From positions 3,876,667 to 3,940,666 of the forward strand of contig NZ_CP062698.1 in NCBI RefSeq assembly GCF_018389385.1: a stretch of DNA of 64,000 bases. Reading direction: 5' to 3'. This DNA comes from Anthocerotibacter panamensis C109. GTDB lineage: Bacteria > Cyanobacteriota > Cyanobacteriia > Gloeobacterales > Anthocerotibacteraceae. Below the pieces are notes generated by a model. That model was not told the DNA's origin. It saw only the letters and a list, made by a program, of their open reading frames with translations, and ran no database searches. This document shows positions 16,249 to 24,575 of this stretch, piece by piece. The position numbers and the translations under genes are program-made. How positions within the stretch are numbered: the stretch's first letter is position 1; the number at the start of each line of letters is the position of its first letter.

Positions 16249-17192
16249 CCCATCCCTTATTGATTGCCCTGCCCAGCAAGGGCACCCTTTACGACAGCAC
16301 TCTGGCGCTACTCAAAAACTGTGGTCTATCCGTCAGCAGCACTGCCGAACGTAGCTACGAAGCGACCATTCCCAACCTCCGGGACACAGCCATCCTCTAC
16401 CAGCGGGCCACAGAGATCCCGCTCAAGGTCGAGGAACAGACGGTAGACTTGGGCATCACTGGGTTGGATCTGGTCGAGGAACGGGGCGAGCAGGTCCGCA
16501 ATCTGGTGGTCTTGATTGAGAATCTGGGCTTTGGACGCGCGGATCTGGTCCTGGCTGTCCCCCAAAACTGGATCGACGTCACCCATGTCCGCGATCTGGT
16601 GGACCTGAGCCTGCGCTGGCGCAAACAGGGCCGTCCTTTACGGATTGCCACCAAGTTTAGCCACCTGACGACCGAGTTTTTAGAGAAACAGGGCTTGAGT
16701 CATTTTTTATTGGTGCCTTCGGACGGGGCTACTGAAATCGCACCCAAACTCGGTGATGCCGACCTCATCGCCGACACCGTCACCACAGGTAATACCCTGC
16801 GTGCCAATGGCCTGAGACCCATCTATCCGGCTATTCGTTCTTCGCAAGCTTGTCTGGTTGCCCATCGCCGCCTCGCCGAAGAGAAACTCCCTCAGGTCAC
16901 AGAACTGCTAGATCGGGTGGAGAGCTACCTCAGAGCGGGTTCTTTTTATCAAGTCGAGGCCATCCCTGAAGTTCCTCTGGCTGCCGAACACCTAGCCGCG
17001 CTCCAACAACTCAGCCGCGCCGCCCACACCCGCGACGGGCTCCTCTCCTTTGTCGTCACCGAAAAGAAGCTTTATCCTCTGATCGAGAAATTGCGCTTCC
17101 TGGGCTGTAAAGACATGCCGGTAATCCCGATCAAGTACTTTTTTGAAGGCGGTATTCAGGCGCTGAAGAAGTTGAAGGAAGCGCGGGAATAA
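16245..17192 (+). CDS. hisG: ATP phosphoribosyltransferase, long-form-like
   Basis: First step of histidine biosynthesis: ATP + PRPP to phosphoribosyl-ATP. Starts MTHPLLIALPSKGTLYDSTLALL (the family's lALPKGRL opening), followed by VDLGITGLDLVEERG, LRIATKFSHLTTEFLEKQGL, and the PRPP loop region DADLIADTVTTGNTLRANGL. At 315 residues it is about 100 longer than the short HisG that normally partners HisZ. The extra C-terminal part (HTRDGLLSFVVTEKKLYPLIEKLRFLGCKDMPVIPIKYFFEGG) resembles the ACT-like histidine-sensing domain of long HisG. The ATG overlaps the hisZ stop (ATGA), so the pair is coupled. Confidence 0.92.
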   Translation: MTHPLLIALPSKGTLYDSTLALLKNCGLSVSSTAERSYEATIPNLRDTAILYQRATEIPLKVEEQTVDLGITGLDLVEERGEQVRNLVVLIENLGFGRADLVLAVPQNWIDVTHVRDLVDLSLRWRKQGRPLRIATKFSHLTTEFLEKQGLSHFLLVPSDGATEIAPKLGDADLIADTVTTGNTLRANGLRPIYPAIRSSQACLVAHRRLAEEKLPQVTELLDRVESYLRAGSFYQVEAIPEVPLAAEHLAALQQLSRAAHTRDGLLSFVVTEKKLYPLIEKLRFLGCKDMPVIPIKYFFEGGIQALKKLKEARE

Positions 17193-17222
17193 GATAGTAA
17201 GAAGAAGCTCCTGCGTGGTGCC

Positions 17223-18302
17223 ATGGGTCTCTATAGCCAACTGGTGCGCCCCCTCCTCTTTGCCACTACCGATGCCGAGTGGGCGCACGGATTGAGCCTG
17301 GATTGGGTGGAGCGGCTGGGATCAGTGCCGGGGCTCAAAAATTTCATGGCGCAACAGTGCTGCTGGATAGACCCGCGCCTGGAGACTCGGCAATGGGGTT
17401 TGTCCTTTGCCAATCCACTGGGGCTGGCAGCGGGGTTGGACAAGCATGGGCAAGGGGTGGGCGTCTGGGAAGCCTTGGGCTTTGGGTGGGCAGAGATCGG
17501 CACCGTGACGCGCCATCCGCAGCCCGGAAATGAGCGTCCGCGCCTGTTTCGTCTGCCCGAAGACCGGGCAGTAATCAACCGGATGGGCTTTAACAACCGG
17601 GGTGCTGAGGCTTTGGCCCTAAAGTTGCCTAACCGTACCAGTAAAATTCCTCTGGGTATTAACCTGGGCAAATCCAAGACTACAGCCCTACAGGACGCGC
17701 CCGAGGACTATCACTTTAGCTTCCGAACGCTCTATGAATACGGTGATTACTTCGTGGTAAATGTCAGCTCCCCCAACACCCCTGGACTCCGCGAGCTGCA
17801 AAAGGCGACCTTTTTGACAGAGATTTTGACGACTTTGCAAGCTGCAAATTTCAAGCAGAAACCTATCCTGGTCAAGATTGCCCCGGATCTAGAAGATGCC
17901 CAATTGGTAGAGATTGCAGGGGTGGTTCAGGATTTGGGGTTGGCGGGAATTATCGCCACCAATACTACGCTCGCTCGCTCCTCTAGCCTGCGGGGTCGCC
18001 ATCGGGGTGAAACCGGCGGCTTGAGCGGGGCTCCCCTGGCGAGCCGTGCCAATCAGGTCATCCACCGGCTGTGGCAAGAGACCGGAGGGCAGGTCCCCAT
18101 TGTCGGGGTGGGCGGCATTATGGAGGCTGAAGATGCGTGGCAAAAAATCCTGCACGGGGCGAGTCTGCTGCAACTCTATACCGGCTGGGTCTATGGCGGA
18201 CCTCTGGTCGTCCGCCGCATTTTGACAGGCTTGAGCGCACGCTGTGACCGATTGGGCTTAAATCACCTGTCGGAGCTGGTGGGACAGCGGCGGGTAGACT
18301 GA
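17223..18302 (+). CDS. pyrD: Dihydroorotate dehydrogenase (quinone), class 2
   Basis: Membrane-associated FMN enzyme oxidising dihydroorotate to orotate with quinone, in pyrimidine biosynthesis. 359 residues with an N-terminal helical segment (LYSQLVRPLLFATTDAEWAHGLSLDW) that docks at the membrane and accepts quinone. Then NPLGLAAGLDKHGQGVGVWEALGFGWAEIGTVT, RLFRLPEDRAVINRMGFNNRGAEAL, INLGKSKTT, VVNVSSPNTPGLRELQ (catalytic Ser for class 2), ILVKIAPDL, IIATNTTLARS and PIVGVGGIMEAEDAWQKILHGASLLQLYTGWVYGGP. Length and Ser catalytic base assign class 2. The ribosome-binding site is weak. Confidence 0.95.
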   Translation: MGLYSQLVRPLLFATTDAEWAHGLSLDWVERLGSVPGLKNFMAQQCCWIDPRLETRQWGLSFANPLGLAAGLDKHGQGVGVWEALGFGWAEIGTVTRHPQPGNERPRLFRLPEDRAVINRMGFNNRGAEALALKLPNRTSKIPLGINLGKSKTTALQDAPEDYHFSFRTLYEYGDYFVVNVSSPNTPGLRELQKATFLTEILTTLQAANFKQKPILVKIAPDLEDAQLVEIAGVVQDLGLAGIIATNTTLARSSSLRGRHRGETGGLSGAPLASRANQVIHRLWQETGGQVPIVGVGGIMEAEDAWQKILHGASLLQLYTGWVYGGPLVVRRILTGLSARCDRLGLNHLSELVGQRRVD

Positions 18303-18364
18303 GACCAAGGCCAAAATTCACGACCTTGCCAGAGGGTCAGAGGTTACCCCTGACCCCCGACCGG

Positions 18365-18532
18365 TTAATACTGTTGGGGAATACGATCAAAGTTCTGTAG
18401 CGTGCACACCTGACCATCTATGGTGCGGCATTCGTCGCTGGTAAAGGGCTGTAGCCCGACAGCCGGAAATTGCGGGCGGAGTCGGAACATTTGGAAGCAG
18501 GCTTCCACCAAACCATCCAGGAACTTTTTCAT
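18365..18532 (-). CDS. Small protein of 55 residues, function unknown
   Basis: Short minus-strand frame: MKKFLDGLVEACFQMFRL at the start and CTLQNFDRIPQQY at the end, with three cysteines. A GGAG lies nine bases upstream of the ATG, and the composition (no rare runs, balanced hydrophobic and charged residues) is protein-like. A perfect 7-bp hairpin ACGGACC/GGTCCGT (18585-18605) lies in its likely leader. I do not recognise a family. It is convergent with pyrD. Confidence 0.5.
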   Translation of the reverse strand: MKKFLDGLVEACFQMFRLRPQFPAVGLQPFTSDECRTIDGQVCTLQNFDRIPQQY

Positions 18533-18810
18533 GGTTGGAATCTCCAGGTACGTAGATCTGTTTGAGTAGATACAGTCTAGGGCTACGGACCACCGTAAGG
18601 TCCGTTGCGTTATTAATCTTTACTTAATCTATATTTGTAATAGCACTTACGGTGTTTTCGGTCATTAGTCCGATTATTAAATAACATCATAGTTTTAGGT
18701 GCCAATCAAGACACTTAGAGACTATTCGTAAAGTTAAGTTAAGGTGGAGAAGTAGCTACCTTATCTAGGATAACGAGTAGAAAAGCTTATCCCAGTGACC
18801 TAGATGACAC
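18533..18810. other. AT-rich intergenic region
   Basis: Spacer of 278 bases between the small gene and the end of the TPR/ATPase operon. Apart from the hairpin at 18585-18605 I see no gene. The sequence is AT-rich (runs such as TTATTAATCTTTACTTAATC) unlike the flanking coding DNA. Confidence 0.4.
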
Positions 18811-20280
18811 CTATTGGGAAATCCTCAAGCCCCGCACCCGCTCCAACCACCGCCGAGTAGCAACCGTATACGGATGCGCCACCCCCAAAACCCGCTCCCG
18901 AATCGCCAAAGCTTGCACCAAAAGCGGCTCCGCCTGCTCATACCGCCCTTGGGAGGAATAGAGATTAGCTAGATTGTTGAGGCTGGAGGCGACATCGGGA
19001 TGCTCCTCGCCTAAGAGCTTGCGATAGAGCCCCAACGCCTGCTGGTACAACGGTTCCGCCTGCTCATACCGCCCTTGGGATTTATAGAGTTCCGCCAGAT
19101 TGTTGAGGCTGGTGGCGACATCAGGATGCTCCTCGCCCAAGAGCTTGCGCCTGAGCCCCAACGCCTGCACATACAATGGTTCCGCCTCGTCATATCGCCC
19201 TTGGGAGTAATAGAGTCCCGCCAGATTGTTGAGGCTGATGGCGACCTTGGGGTGCTCCTCGCCGAGTTTACGGACTAACCTCAAAGCCTGCTGCAACAAC
19301 GGTTCCGCCTCGTCATATCGCCCTTGGGAGTAATAGAGTCCCGCCAGATTGTTGAGGCTGGAGGCGACATCAGGATGCTCCTCGCCTAAGAGCTTGCGAT
19401 AGAGCGCCAACGCCTGCACATACAACGGTTCCGCCTCGTCATACCGCCCTTGGGAGGAATAGAGATTAGCTAGATTGTTGAGGTTAGCTGCTAGTGTTGA
19501 GCTTTCTTCGTCTAGTGCAATGGCTTTTTGAAAATACTCCTGCGCTTTTTCTATATCTTCGCGGTAACTCTTAGATTTACCGCTCTCCGCCCTGAGAGAA
19601 TATGCTCTACCAAGCGTGGCATAAAGAGTAGTACTCTGTTCGCCTTGTTTATCTTGTTGATTTACCAACTGTTGTAAATATTCAAGAGGAAGATTAAGCT
19701 CAGTGCTCTGAGCGGTAAGTGTTTCGATCATCACAGGATTTTCTATTCCATCAGTCCCTTGAACCTGGACTCTTGGCTCTGGGATAAATTTGAATACACC
19801 ATTGCGCCAACCCCAAAAATCAGGTGCTCGTCTGCTAAGAGCCGTGACTAAAGAATTCGTTACCCAAAGGACAATCGGAAAAGGAAATTCACGCAAGCCC
19901 TCACGAGTCCATTGTAAATAACCAAAAAACTTCTCCTCCTCCGAGCGCTCCGCTCCCAACCTCAACGTATAAAGTCCCGCTGTCCCTATGACAGACAATA
20001 CCGCTTGATGATGGTTACTCAGATATTCATCCCGCTCCACAAGCTGAGCAATAGCATAGCGTAAGCTAGGCTCCTCCCGCTCAAAGGTTATCCGATAAGA
20101 ATGGATACCTTGCGGCTCTAATTCTCGCTCATACCTATTGATCATTTCATCCCTGAGTCTACTGTCATCACAAACAGCAATTAATAAATTTAATCGCCCT
20201 TGAGCCGCTTCAATACTTACGATCAGGTCATCGTAGTTCTTTTCATTATGCTTCTTGATCTCCTCAGTCTTGGTGGGCAT
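18811..20280 (-). CDS. TPR protein with N-terminal NTPase-like (degenerate) domain, second copy of a duplicated module
   Basis: 489 residues. Residues 1-190 form a domain that looks like a P-loop fold without its P-loop: RLNLLIAVCDDSRLRDEMI stands where Walker A would be, followed by SYRITFEREEPSLRYAIAQL, AVLSVIGTAGLYTL, and FPFPIVLWVTNSLVTALSRRAPDFWGWRNGVFKF. After a short helical linker come five 42-residue TPRs of kinesin-light-chain type (LNNLAxLYxSQGRYDEAEPLYxQAL...GEEHPDVA), ending HPYTVATRRWLERVRG. Its ATG shares one base with the stop of the upstream ATPase (TAATG), so translation is coupled. The repeats are near-identical at DNA level to those of the paralogue at 21626. Likely a scaffold or sensor for the ATPase; function unknown. 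Confidence 0.8.
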   Translation of the reverse strand: MPTKTEEIKKHNEKNYDDLIVSIEAAQGRLNLLIAVCDDSRLRDEMINRYERELEPQGIHSYRITFEREEPSLRYAIAQLVERDEYLSNHHQAVLSVIGTAGLYTLRLGAERSEEEKFFGYLQWTREGLREFPFPIVLWVTNSLVTALSRRAPDFWGWRNGVFKFIPEPRVQVQGTDGIENPVMIETLTAQSTELNLPLEYLQQLVNQQDKQGEQSTTLYATLGRAYSLRAESGKSKSYREDIEKAQEYFQKAIALDEESSTLAANLNNLANLYSSQGRYDEAEPLYVQALALYRKLLGEEHPDVASSLNNLAGLYYSQGRYDEAEPLLQQALRLVRKLGEEHPKVAISLNNLAGLYYSQGRYDEAEPLYVQALGLRRKLLGEEHPDVATSLNNLAELYKSQGRYEQAEPLYQQALGLYRKLLGEEHPDVASSLNNLANLYSSQGRYEQAEPLLVQALAIRERVLGVAHPYTVATRRWLERVRGLRISQ

Positions 20281-21566
20281 TAGATTAAATCCCTATCGCG
20301 CAGCAGTTCAACTACGATGGGATGCACATCGTACCAAATTTGTCTATTGCGATACTCCAAAACATGTAAACCATGCAGAAGTTCTAAAAAATCAGGAGCT
20401 TTTGGATCATCAGGAGCGAGATTTTTATATGTCGTTTGGAGGATATCATAATCGATTTTCCCGAGCGGTAGCGCAAAGTCATTCCGTAAATCGTTGAGTG
20501 CTTCTTCAAGGATCTCGTCGTTAATCTTTAATTCCACAAGATTTGGATCACACCGAATTAGCCGCATACAAATCCGACAACAGGCATTCATAATCCGAAT
20601 CAATTCCCGTAAAACGCCACCACTGTATACAGCAATCTTCTCAACGATGCCCTCATCCAAAAGTTCTTCCGGTACTCGTTTCTTGATTACCTCACAAAGC
20701 GTTGTTACAGCGCTCTCAAGAGGAATAGATCCAGGATGATGTGTCTTACTCTTAGGAAAGAGTTTGGTGACATGCATAGAGATGGTTTGGTCATTAGTTT
20801 CTGTATCTAAAATCGGTTTAAGGAATTTATCTCTGAGCGCCGCCACAGGAATGGTGTAAATAACTCGAAAATTTGGCTGACACAAAACCTTGATATTGTC
20901 CCTGAAAATACTATTCACAACTGAGAGATCAAGCTTATCCAAGTCATCAATAATGACCAGTATTTCTTTTTTAGATTCTGCTTTCAGAATTGCAGCAATC
21001 TCATTGACACGCTCAACGAGGTCTGAAACTTTACGCTCAAACTCTTGTTTGATTTCATTACGTATAGTTGCATCAGCCTTTAGTTTACCGGCAATGATCT
21101 TGAATAAGTCAAAACCCACATTAACTTCAGCCCCCAAATTCTCAATATCCGTTTGGGTTCGTTTCGCAAACCACATATGCAGAGCCGTTTTTGCCTCAGT
21201 GGGGATATTGACTTTGAGCCGCTCCGCTTCAGACATCAGATTCAGCGCAATCGCAAAGAGAATATTAATATGATTGATATCTGACATCTCGATGGTATCT
21301 GAGATCGAGAATGACGCTACAAAAAATTGACTCCTACACTGGTTTGCAAACTCAGCTAAAAGGGTAGATTTGCCACACCCCCGATGGCCCGTAAAAATAA
21401 TCTTTCCATCGTTATTAGGACTATCTTCCACAAGCTGCACAAGGGCTTCAAGTACCCCCCGACCATATTCCACCCGGAACTTTGCTAATGCTTCAGGCAT
21501 GACTAAAGGTTGCAATTCTAGATTGCGGTAGGCCAGACGAAAAGTCTCTAAAAGAGCTTGGGACAT
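20280..21566 (-). CDS. P-loop ATPase (AAA/STAND-like), second copy of a duplicated module
   Basis: About 428 residues from the ATG at 21566; the in-frame ATG at 21653 would overlap the TPR gene upstream and adds a Gly-rich stretch. Walker A is GHRGCGKSTLLAEF (about residue 50) and Walker B EILVIIDDLDKLD, followed by a sensor-like YTIPVAALRD, then GGVLRELIRIMN (sensor-2 or winged-helix type) and a C-terminal WYDVHPIVVELL. These match, position for position, the other ATPase in this locus (23010-24404). The segment between Walker A and B is helical and lysine-rich. No transmembrane helix or nuclease domain is seen. Probable ATP-driven switch paired with the downstream TPR protein. Confidence 0.82.
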   Translation of the reverse strand: MSQALLETFRLAYRNLELQPLVMPEALAKFRVEYGRGVLEALVQLVEDSPNNDGKIIFTGHRGCGKSTLLAEFANQCRSQFFVASFSISDTIEMSDINHINILFAIALNLMSEAERLKVNIPTEAKTALHMWFAKRTQTDIENLGAEVNVGFDLFKIIAGKLKADATIRNEIKQEFERKVSDLVERVNEIAAILKAESKKEILVIIDDLDKLDLSVVNSIFRDNIKVLCQPNFRVIYTIPVAALRDKFLKPILDTETNDQTISMHVTKLFPKSKTHHPGSIPLESAVTTLCEVIKKRVPEELLDEGIVEKIAVYSGGVLRELIRIMNACCRICMRLIRCDPNLVELKINDEILEEALNDLRNDFALPLGKIDYDILQTTYKNLAPDDPKAPDFLELLHGLHVLEYRNRQIWYDVHPIVVELLRDRDLI

Positions 21567-21625
21567 TGCTTTTGTGCGGTTTTCATCATCGTAACACCTC
21601 ACCCAAAAGCCACACCCCCCCATCC

Positions 21626-23065
21626 TCACCCCTCCCTCACCCGCTCCAACCACCGCCGAGTAGCAACCGTATACGGATGCGCCACCCCCAAAACCCGCTC
21701 CCGAATCGCTAAAGCTCGGACCAAAAGCGGCTCAGCCTCCTCATATCGCCCTTGGGAGGAATAGAGTTCCGCCAGATTGTTGAGGCTGGTGGCGACATCG
21801 GGATGCTCCTCGCCTAAGAGCTTGCGCCTGAGCCCCAACGCCTGCACATACAACGGCTCCGCCTGCTCATACCGCCCTTGGGAGTAATAGAGTCCCGCCA
21901 GATTGTTGAGGCTGGTGGCGACCTTGGGGTGCTCCTCGCCGAGTTTACGGACTAACCTCAAAGCCTGCTGCAACAACGGTTCTGCCTCGTCATACCGCCC
22001 TTGGGAGGAATATAGATTAGCTAGATTGTTGAGGCTGGTGGCGACATCAGGATGCTCCTCGCCTAAGAGCTTGCGCCTGAGCCCCAACGCCTGCTGAAAC
22101 AATGGTTCCGCCTCGTCATACCGCCCTTGGGAGTAATAGAGTCCCGCCAGATTGTTGAGGCTGGTGGCGACATTGGGGTGCTCCTCGCCCAGAAATTTCT
22201 TTCTTAGTTCTAGACTTTTGGGCAATAGAGCTGCTGCCTGCTCGTAGTGCCCTAGAGCTATCTCAAGAAGGGCTCGAGCTTCAAGAAAGTCAGCAGTTTC
22301 AAGGCTCTCAGGAAAGTCTATTGTTTGCGGCAAGTGTTTCTGGATTTGGTTAAGTAGGGCTTCGGCTTCGCGCAAGGCTCCAGCTTCATAAAGAGCCTGA
22401 ATAGCTGGTGAAGCATAGTTTGTTAGTAGCTCATTGATCGAAATTCCCTCCGCTTGGGCGGCTTGAAAGCGTTCCCAGAGGCGTTGGGCGCGTTGGCGGG
22501 CATCTTCCAGGTTTACCCCTGTAGATGACTGTAAACTAAACGCAGCCGCAGCAGGTTTGATGACTTCCATGAGATACAGGCGGGGGCTAAACCAGGAATT
22601 GAGATCGGGCATACTATGCACAATGTTCCGCACCAGAGCTGGGGGCATCCACCAAATCTGTCGCGCAGGAAAAGCAGCAATGCGTTCACGGTTAAAGTTA
22701 AGAATCTGGAGCGGTTCAATGAGAGGCACGTCCTTACTAAAAGCACTCCCCAAGCCTGTGATAGAAACTACCCCCGACCCCGCCTCAGTTAATTTATCTA
22801 AAAGCAAGGGAATGACTTCAGCCGGAGGACGCTCGAAGGGAAGGATAATTTCGTGAAAGGGAATCCCCAACTCTGCCAAAGCCCTTTGTAAATCCGCAAC
22901 TACCCGTTGACGCGCAAACTCAGAACTATATTCCACCCGCGCCAAGCCTCGTCCCTGCCGTTGACACCAGAGTGATAACCGCCTCTGAATGTCGGCGATA
23001 CTACCTGCTTCAGTAGGCACCACCGGGAACCTGTCCATTGATATGGTTGAGTTGGTCCTGTTCAC
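21626..23065 (-). CDS. TPR protein with N-terminal NTPase-like (degenerate) domain, first copy of a duplicated module
   Basis: Up to 479 residues; possible starts are ATG 23065 or 23038, overlapping the upstream ATPase by 56 or 29 bp. The N-terminal about 190 residues are homologous in layout to the protein at 18811: GLARVEYSSEFARQRVVADL in the P-loop position without a GKS/T, IPFHEIILPFERPPAEVIPLLL, GVVSITGLGSAF, and AFPARQIWWMPPALVRNIVHSMPDLNSWFSPRLYL. A helical linker (ARQRAQRLWERFQAAQ) and a degenerate repeat are followed by four clear 42-residue TPRs and the same ending RERVLGVAHPYTVATRRWLERVR. Function unknown. Confidence 0.8.
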   Translation of the reverse strand: MNRTNSTISMDRFPVVPTEAGSIADIQRRLSLWCQRQGRGLARVEYSSEFARQRVVADLQRALAELGIPFHEIILPFERPPAEVIPLLLDKLTEAGSGVVSITGLGSAFSKDVPLIEPLQILNFNRERIAAFPARQIWWMPPALVRNIVHSMPDLNSWFSPRLYLMEVIKPAAAAFSLQSSTGVNLEDARQRAQRLWERFQAAQAEGISINELLTNYASPAIQALYEAGALREAEALLNQIQKHLPQTIDFPESLETADFLEARALLEIALGHYEQAAALLPKSLELRKKFLGEEHPNVATSLNNLAGLYYSQGRYDEAEPLFQQALGLRRKLLGEEHPDVATSLNNLANLYSSQGRYDEAEPLLQQALRLVRKLGEEHPKVATSLNNLAGLYYSQGRYEQAEPLYVQALGLRRKLLGEEHPDVATSLNNLAELYSSQGRYEEAEPLLVRALAIRERVLGVAHPYTVATRRWLERVREG

Positions 23066-24404
23066 CGAGAATATTCACCACGAGAGGATGTACCCCAAAC
23101 CAACGATTGCCGTTAAATTCCTGCACTGCCCGCGCCCGCAACAGCGCATAGAGCGCCCTGTTAGGGATCTGGTCAATTTTTTCGCCCGCGTAGATTTTAA
23201 GTAAACATTGTACTTTTTGGTCATAGCTCACTTCTTCCCGGTCAAAGGGGCTTTGTCCTAAACGCCGCTCATACTCACTGCGCAGGTTGTTTAGTGCGCC
23301 TTGAACATCATGTTCATTGACAGTTTGCCCACTGCGCAAGAGAGCCGAATCCGCTGCATAGTTTACCAAAGCAAAGAGGTCGCGTAAATTCCCCCCCGAA
23401 GCTAAAATCAAACGTTCACATTGACCGGGATCAAAAAGATTGAGCGCAACGCGGGCGGTTAGAACTTTTTGTACAGCCTGGATTCCTACTGGATTGGGGG
23501 TGTGGTCATGCTGAAACACGGGAGTGTCGGGAATTAAAAAACTGTCGCTGCTTGAAAAGGGCAACCGAACTCCGCTTTCGGAATAATAAAGAGCTACTGG
23601 CAACGTAAAAACTAAACTCACCCGAGTATTGGTAAAAATCGCACCGTAATGAACAAATAAACTCTCCACCTGAGCTGGGGTAATTGAATCGCGGTCAAAG
23701 TCTTCCCCAACAAAAAGCCAGGAACGCCCTTGGGTAGTACGCAGAAGTTCCTCACACTCATCGAGCAAGCGGTTCAAGAGTTCAATCAGCTCATCTAGCC
23801 GTCTGAAGCGATATTCTTTGACTTCTTTGGTTTGGGTTGAGCCAAATTTCAATTTGCTTTTGAGGCTGGCAAAAAAATTGAGTACCTTGCTCCAGAGTGA
23901 TTCAGCATCCAGCCCAGCCCCGGCTTCGACCTCTAGGGTGGCTTCTCGTTCTGATTTAGTGGTGGCAGTCTCTTCAGCAAACCACTGCAAAATTTCCCGC
24001 AGGCGTTGCTCTGAAGGACGTTTACCCATAACCTCCCCGGCTTTTTCCACCAACTTCGCCATCATTAAATAGACGACATCCAGGGGTTGGAAATTATTGG
24101 GGTCCAGATCCTCCACCACACTAAAGCGAATTGCCTCATACAACGTGCTGGTCTCCCGCAGCAGTCGCGTAATCTCCGTGGACTTCCCCACCCCATGATG
24201 GCCCATCAAACAGGACTTATAAAAGTGCTGGGCGCGGTGGGCTCGCTGTAAACCCAACCTGATCCGGGCAATACGGTCATCGCCCCGGACTTCGTTCACT
24301 TCCTTACGATAAAATGCTTCAAATTCTCCTGGATTAACTAACGGTTCAGGAGTGAGGTTTTTGTAAATATCATCCAGGGTGGTGGCAGGTGCGTATTGGA
24401 CCAT
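23010..24404 (-). CDS. P-loop ATPase (AAA/STAND-like), first copy of a duplicated module
   Basis: About 464 residues from the ATG at 24404, chosen because AAGGAG lies eight bases upstream (the ATG at 24443 has none). Walker A GHHGVGKSTEITRLL (about residue 75), an acidic and lysine-rich helical insert, Walker B-like SWLFVGEDFDRD, sensor-like VSLVFTLPVALYY, SGGNLRDLFALVN, and C-terminal WFGVHPLVVNIL. It is a diverged paralogue of the ATPase at 20280-21566: both start with IYKNLxxEPLVxP / AYRNLxxQPLVMP. It is the first gene of the four-gene unit ATPase, TPR, ATPase, TPR. No known defence or signalling family can be named with confidence. Confidence 0.82.
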   Translation of the reverse strand: MVQYAPATTLDDIYKNLTPEPLVNPGEFEAFYRKEVNEVRGDDRIARIRLGLQRAHRAQHFYKSCLMGHHGVGKSTEITRLLRETSTLYEAIRFSVVEDLDPNNFQPLDVVYLMMAKLVEKAGEVMGKRPSEQRLREILQWFAEETATTKSEREATLEVEAGAGLDAESLWSKVLNFFASLKSKLKFGSTQTKEVKEYRFRRLDELIELLNRLLDECEELLRTTQGRSWLFVGEDFDRDSITPAQVESLFVHYGAIFTNTRVSLVFTLPVALYYSESGVRLPFSSSDSFLIPDTPVFQHDHTPNPVGIQAVQKVLTARVALNLFDPGQCERLILASGGNLRDLFALVNYAADSALLRSGQTVNEHDVQGALNNLRSEYERRLGQSPFDREEVSYDQKVQCLLKIYAGEKIDQIPNRALYALLRARAVQEFNGNRWFGVHPLVVNILGEQDQLNHINGQVPGGAY

Positions 24405-24575
24405 AACTAGCGCTCCTTCACTGTCATCATAACGGAACCGCAACCGGTCAAGGCTAAACTGGGGTGACGCAGGCGGGTAAGGGGTGGGCTTTGATGCTTT
24501 CTCGAATTTAGCGGTCGCTTTCTACGATTGAACCGTTGATTTCCACCTAGATTATGAGAGACGCAGGCACTTATT

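Noticed and set aside
18950-22190. Repeats that could suggest a CRISPR array or mobile element
   Set aside because: They are the 126-bp TPR-coding units of two protein genes, with conserved amino-acid pattern.
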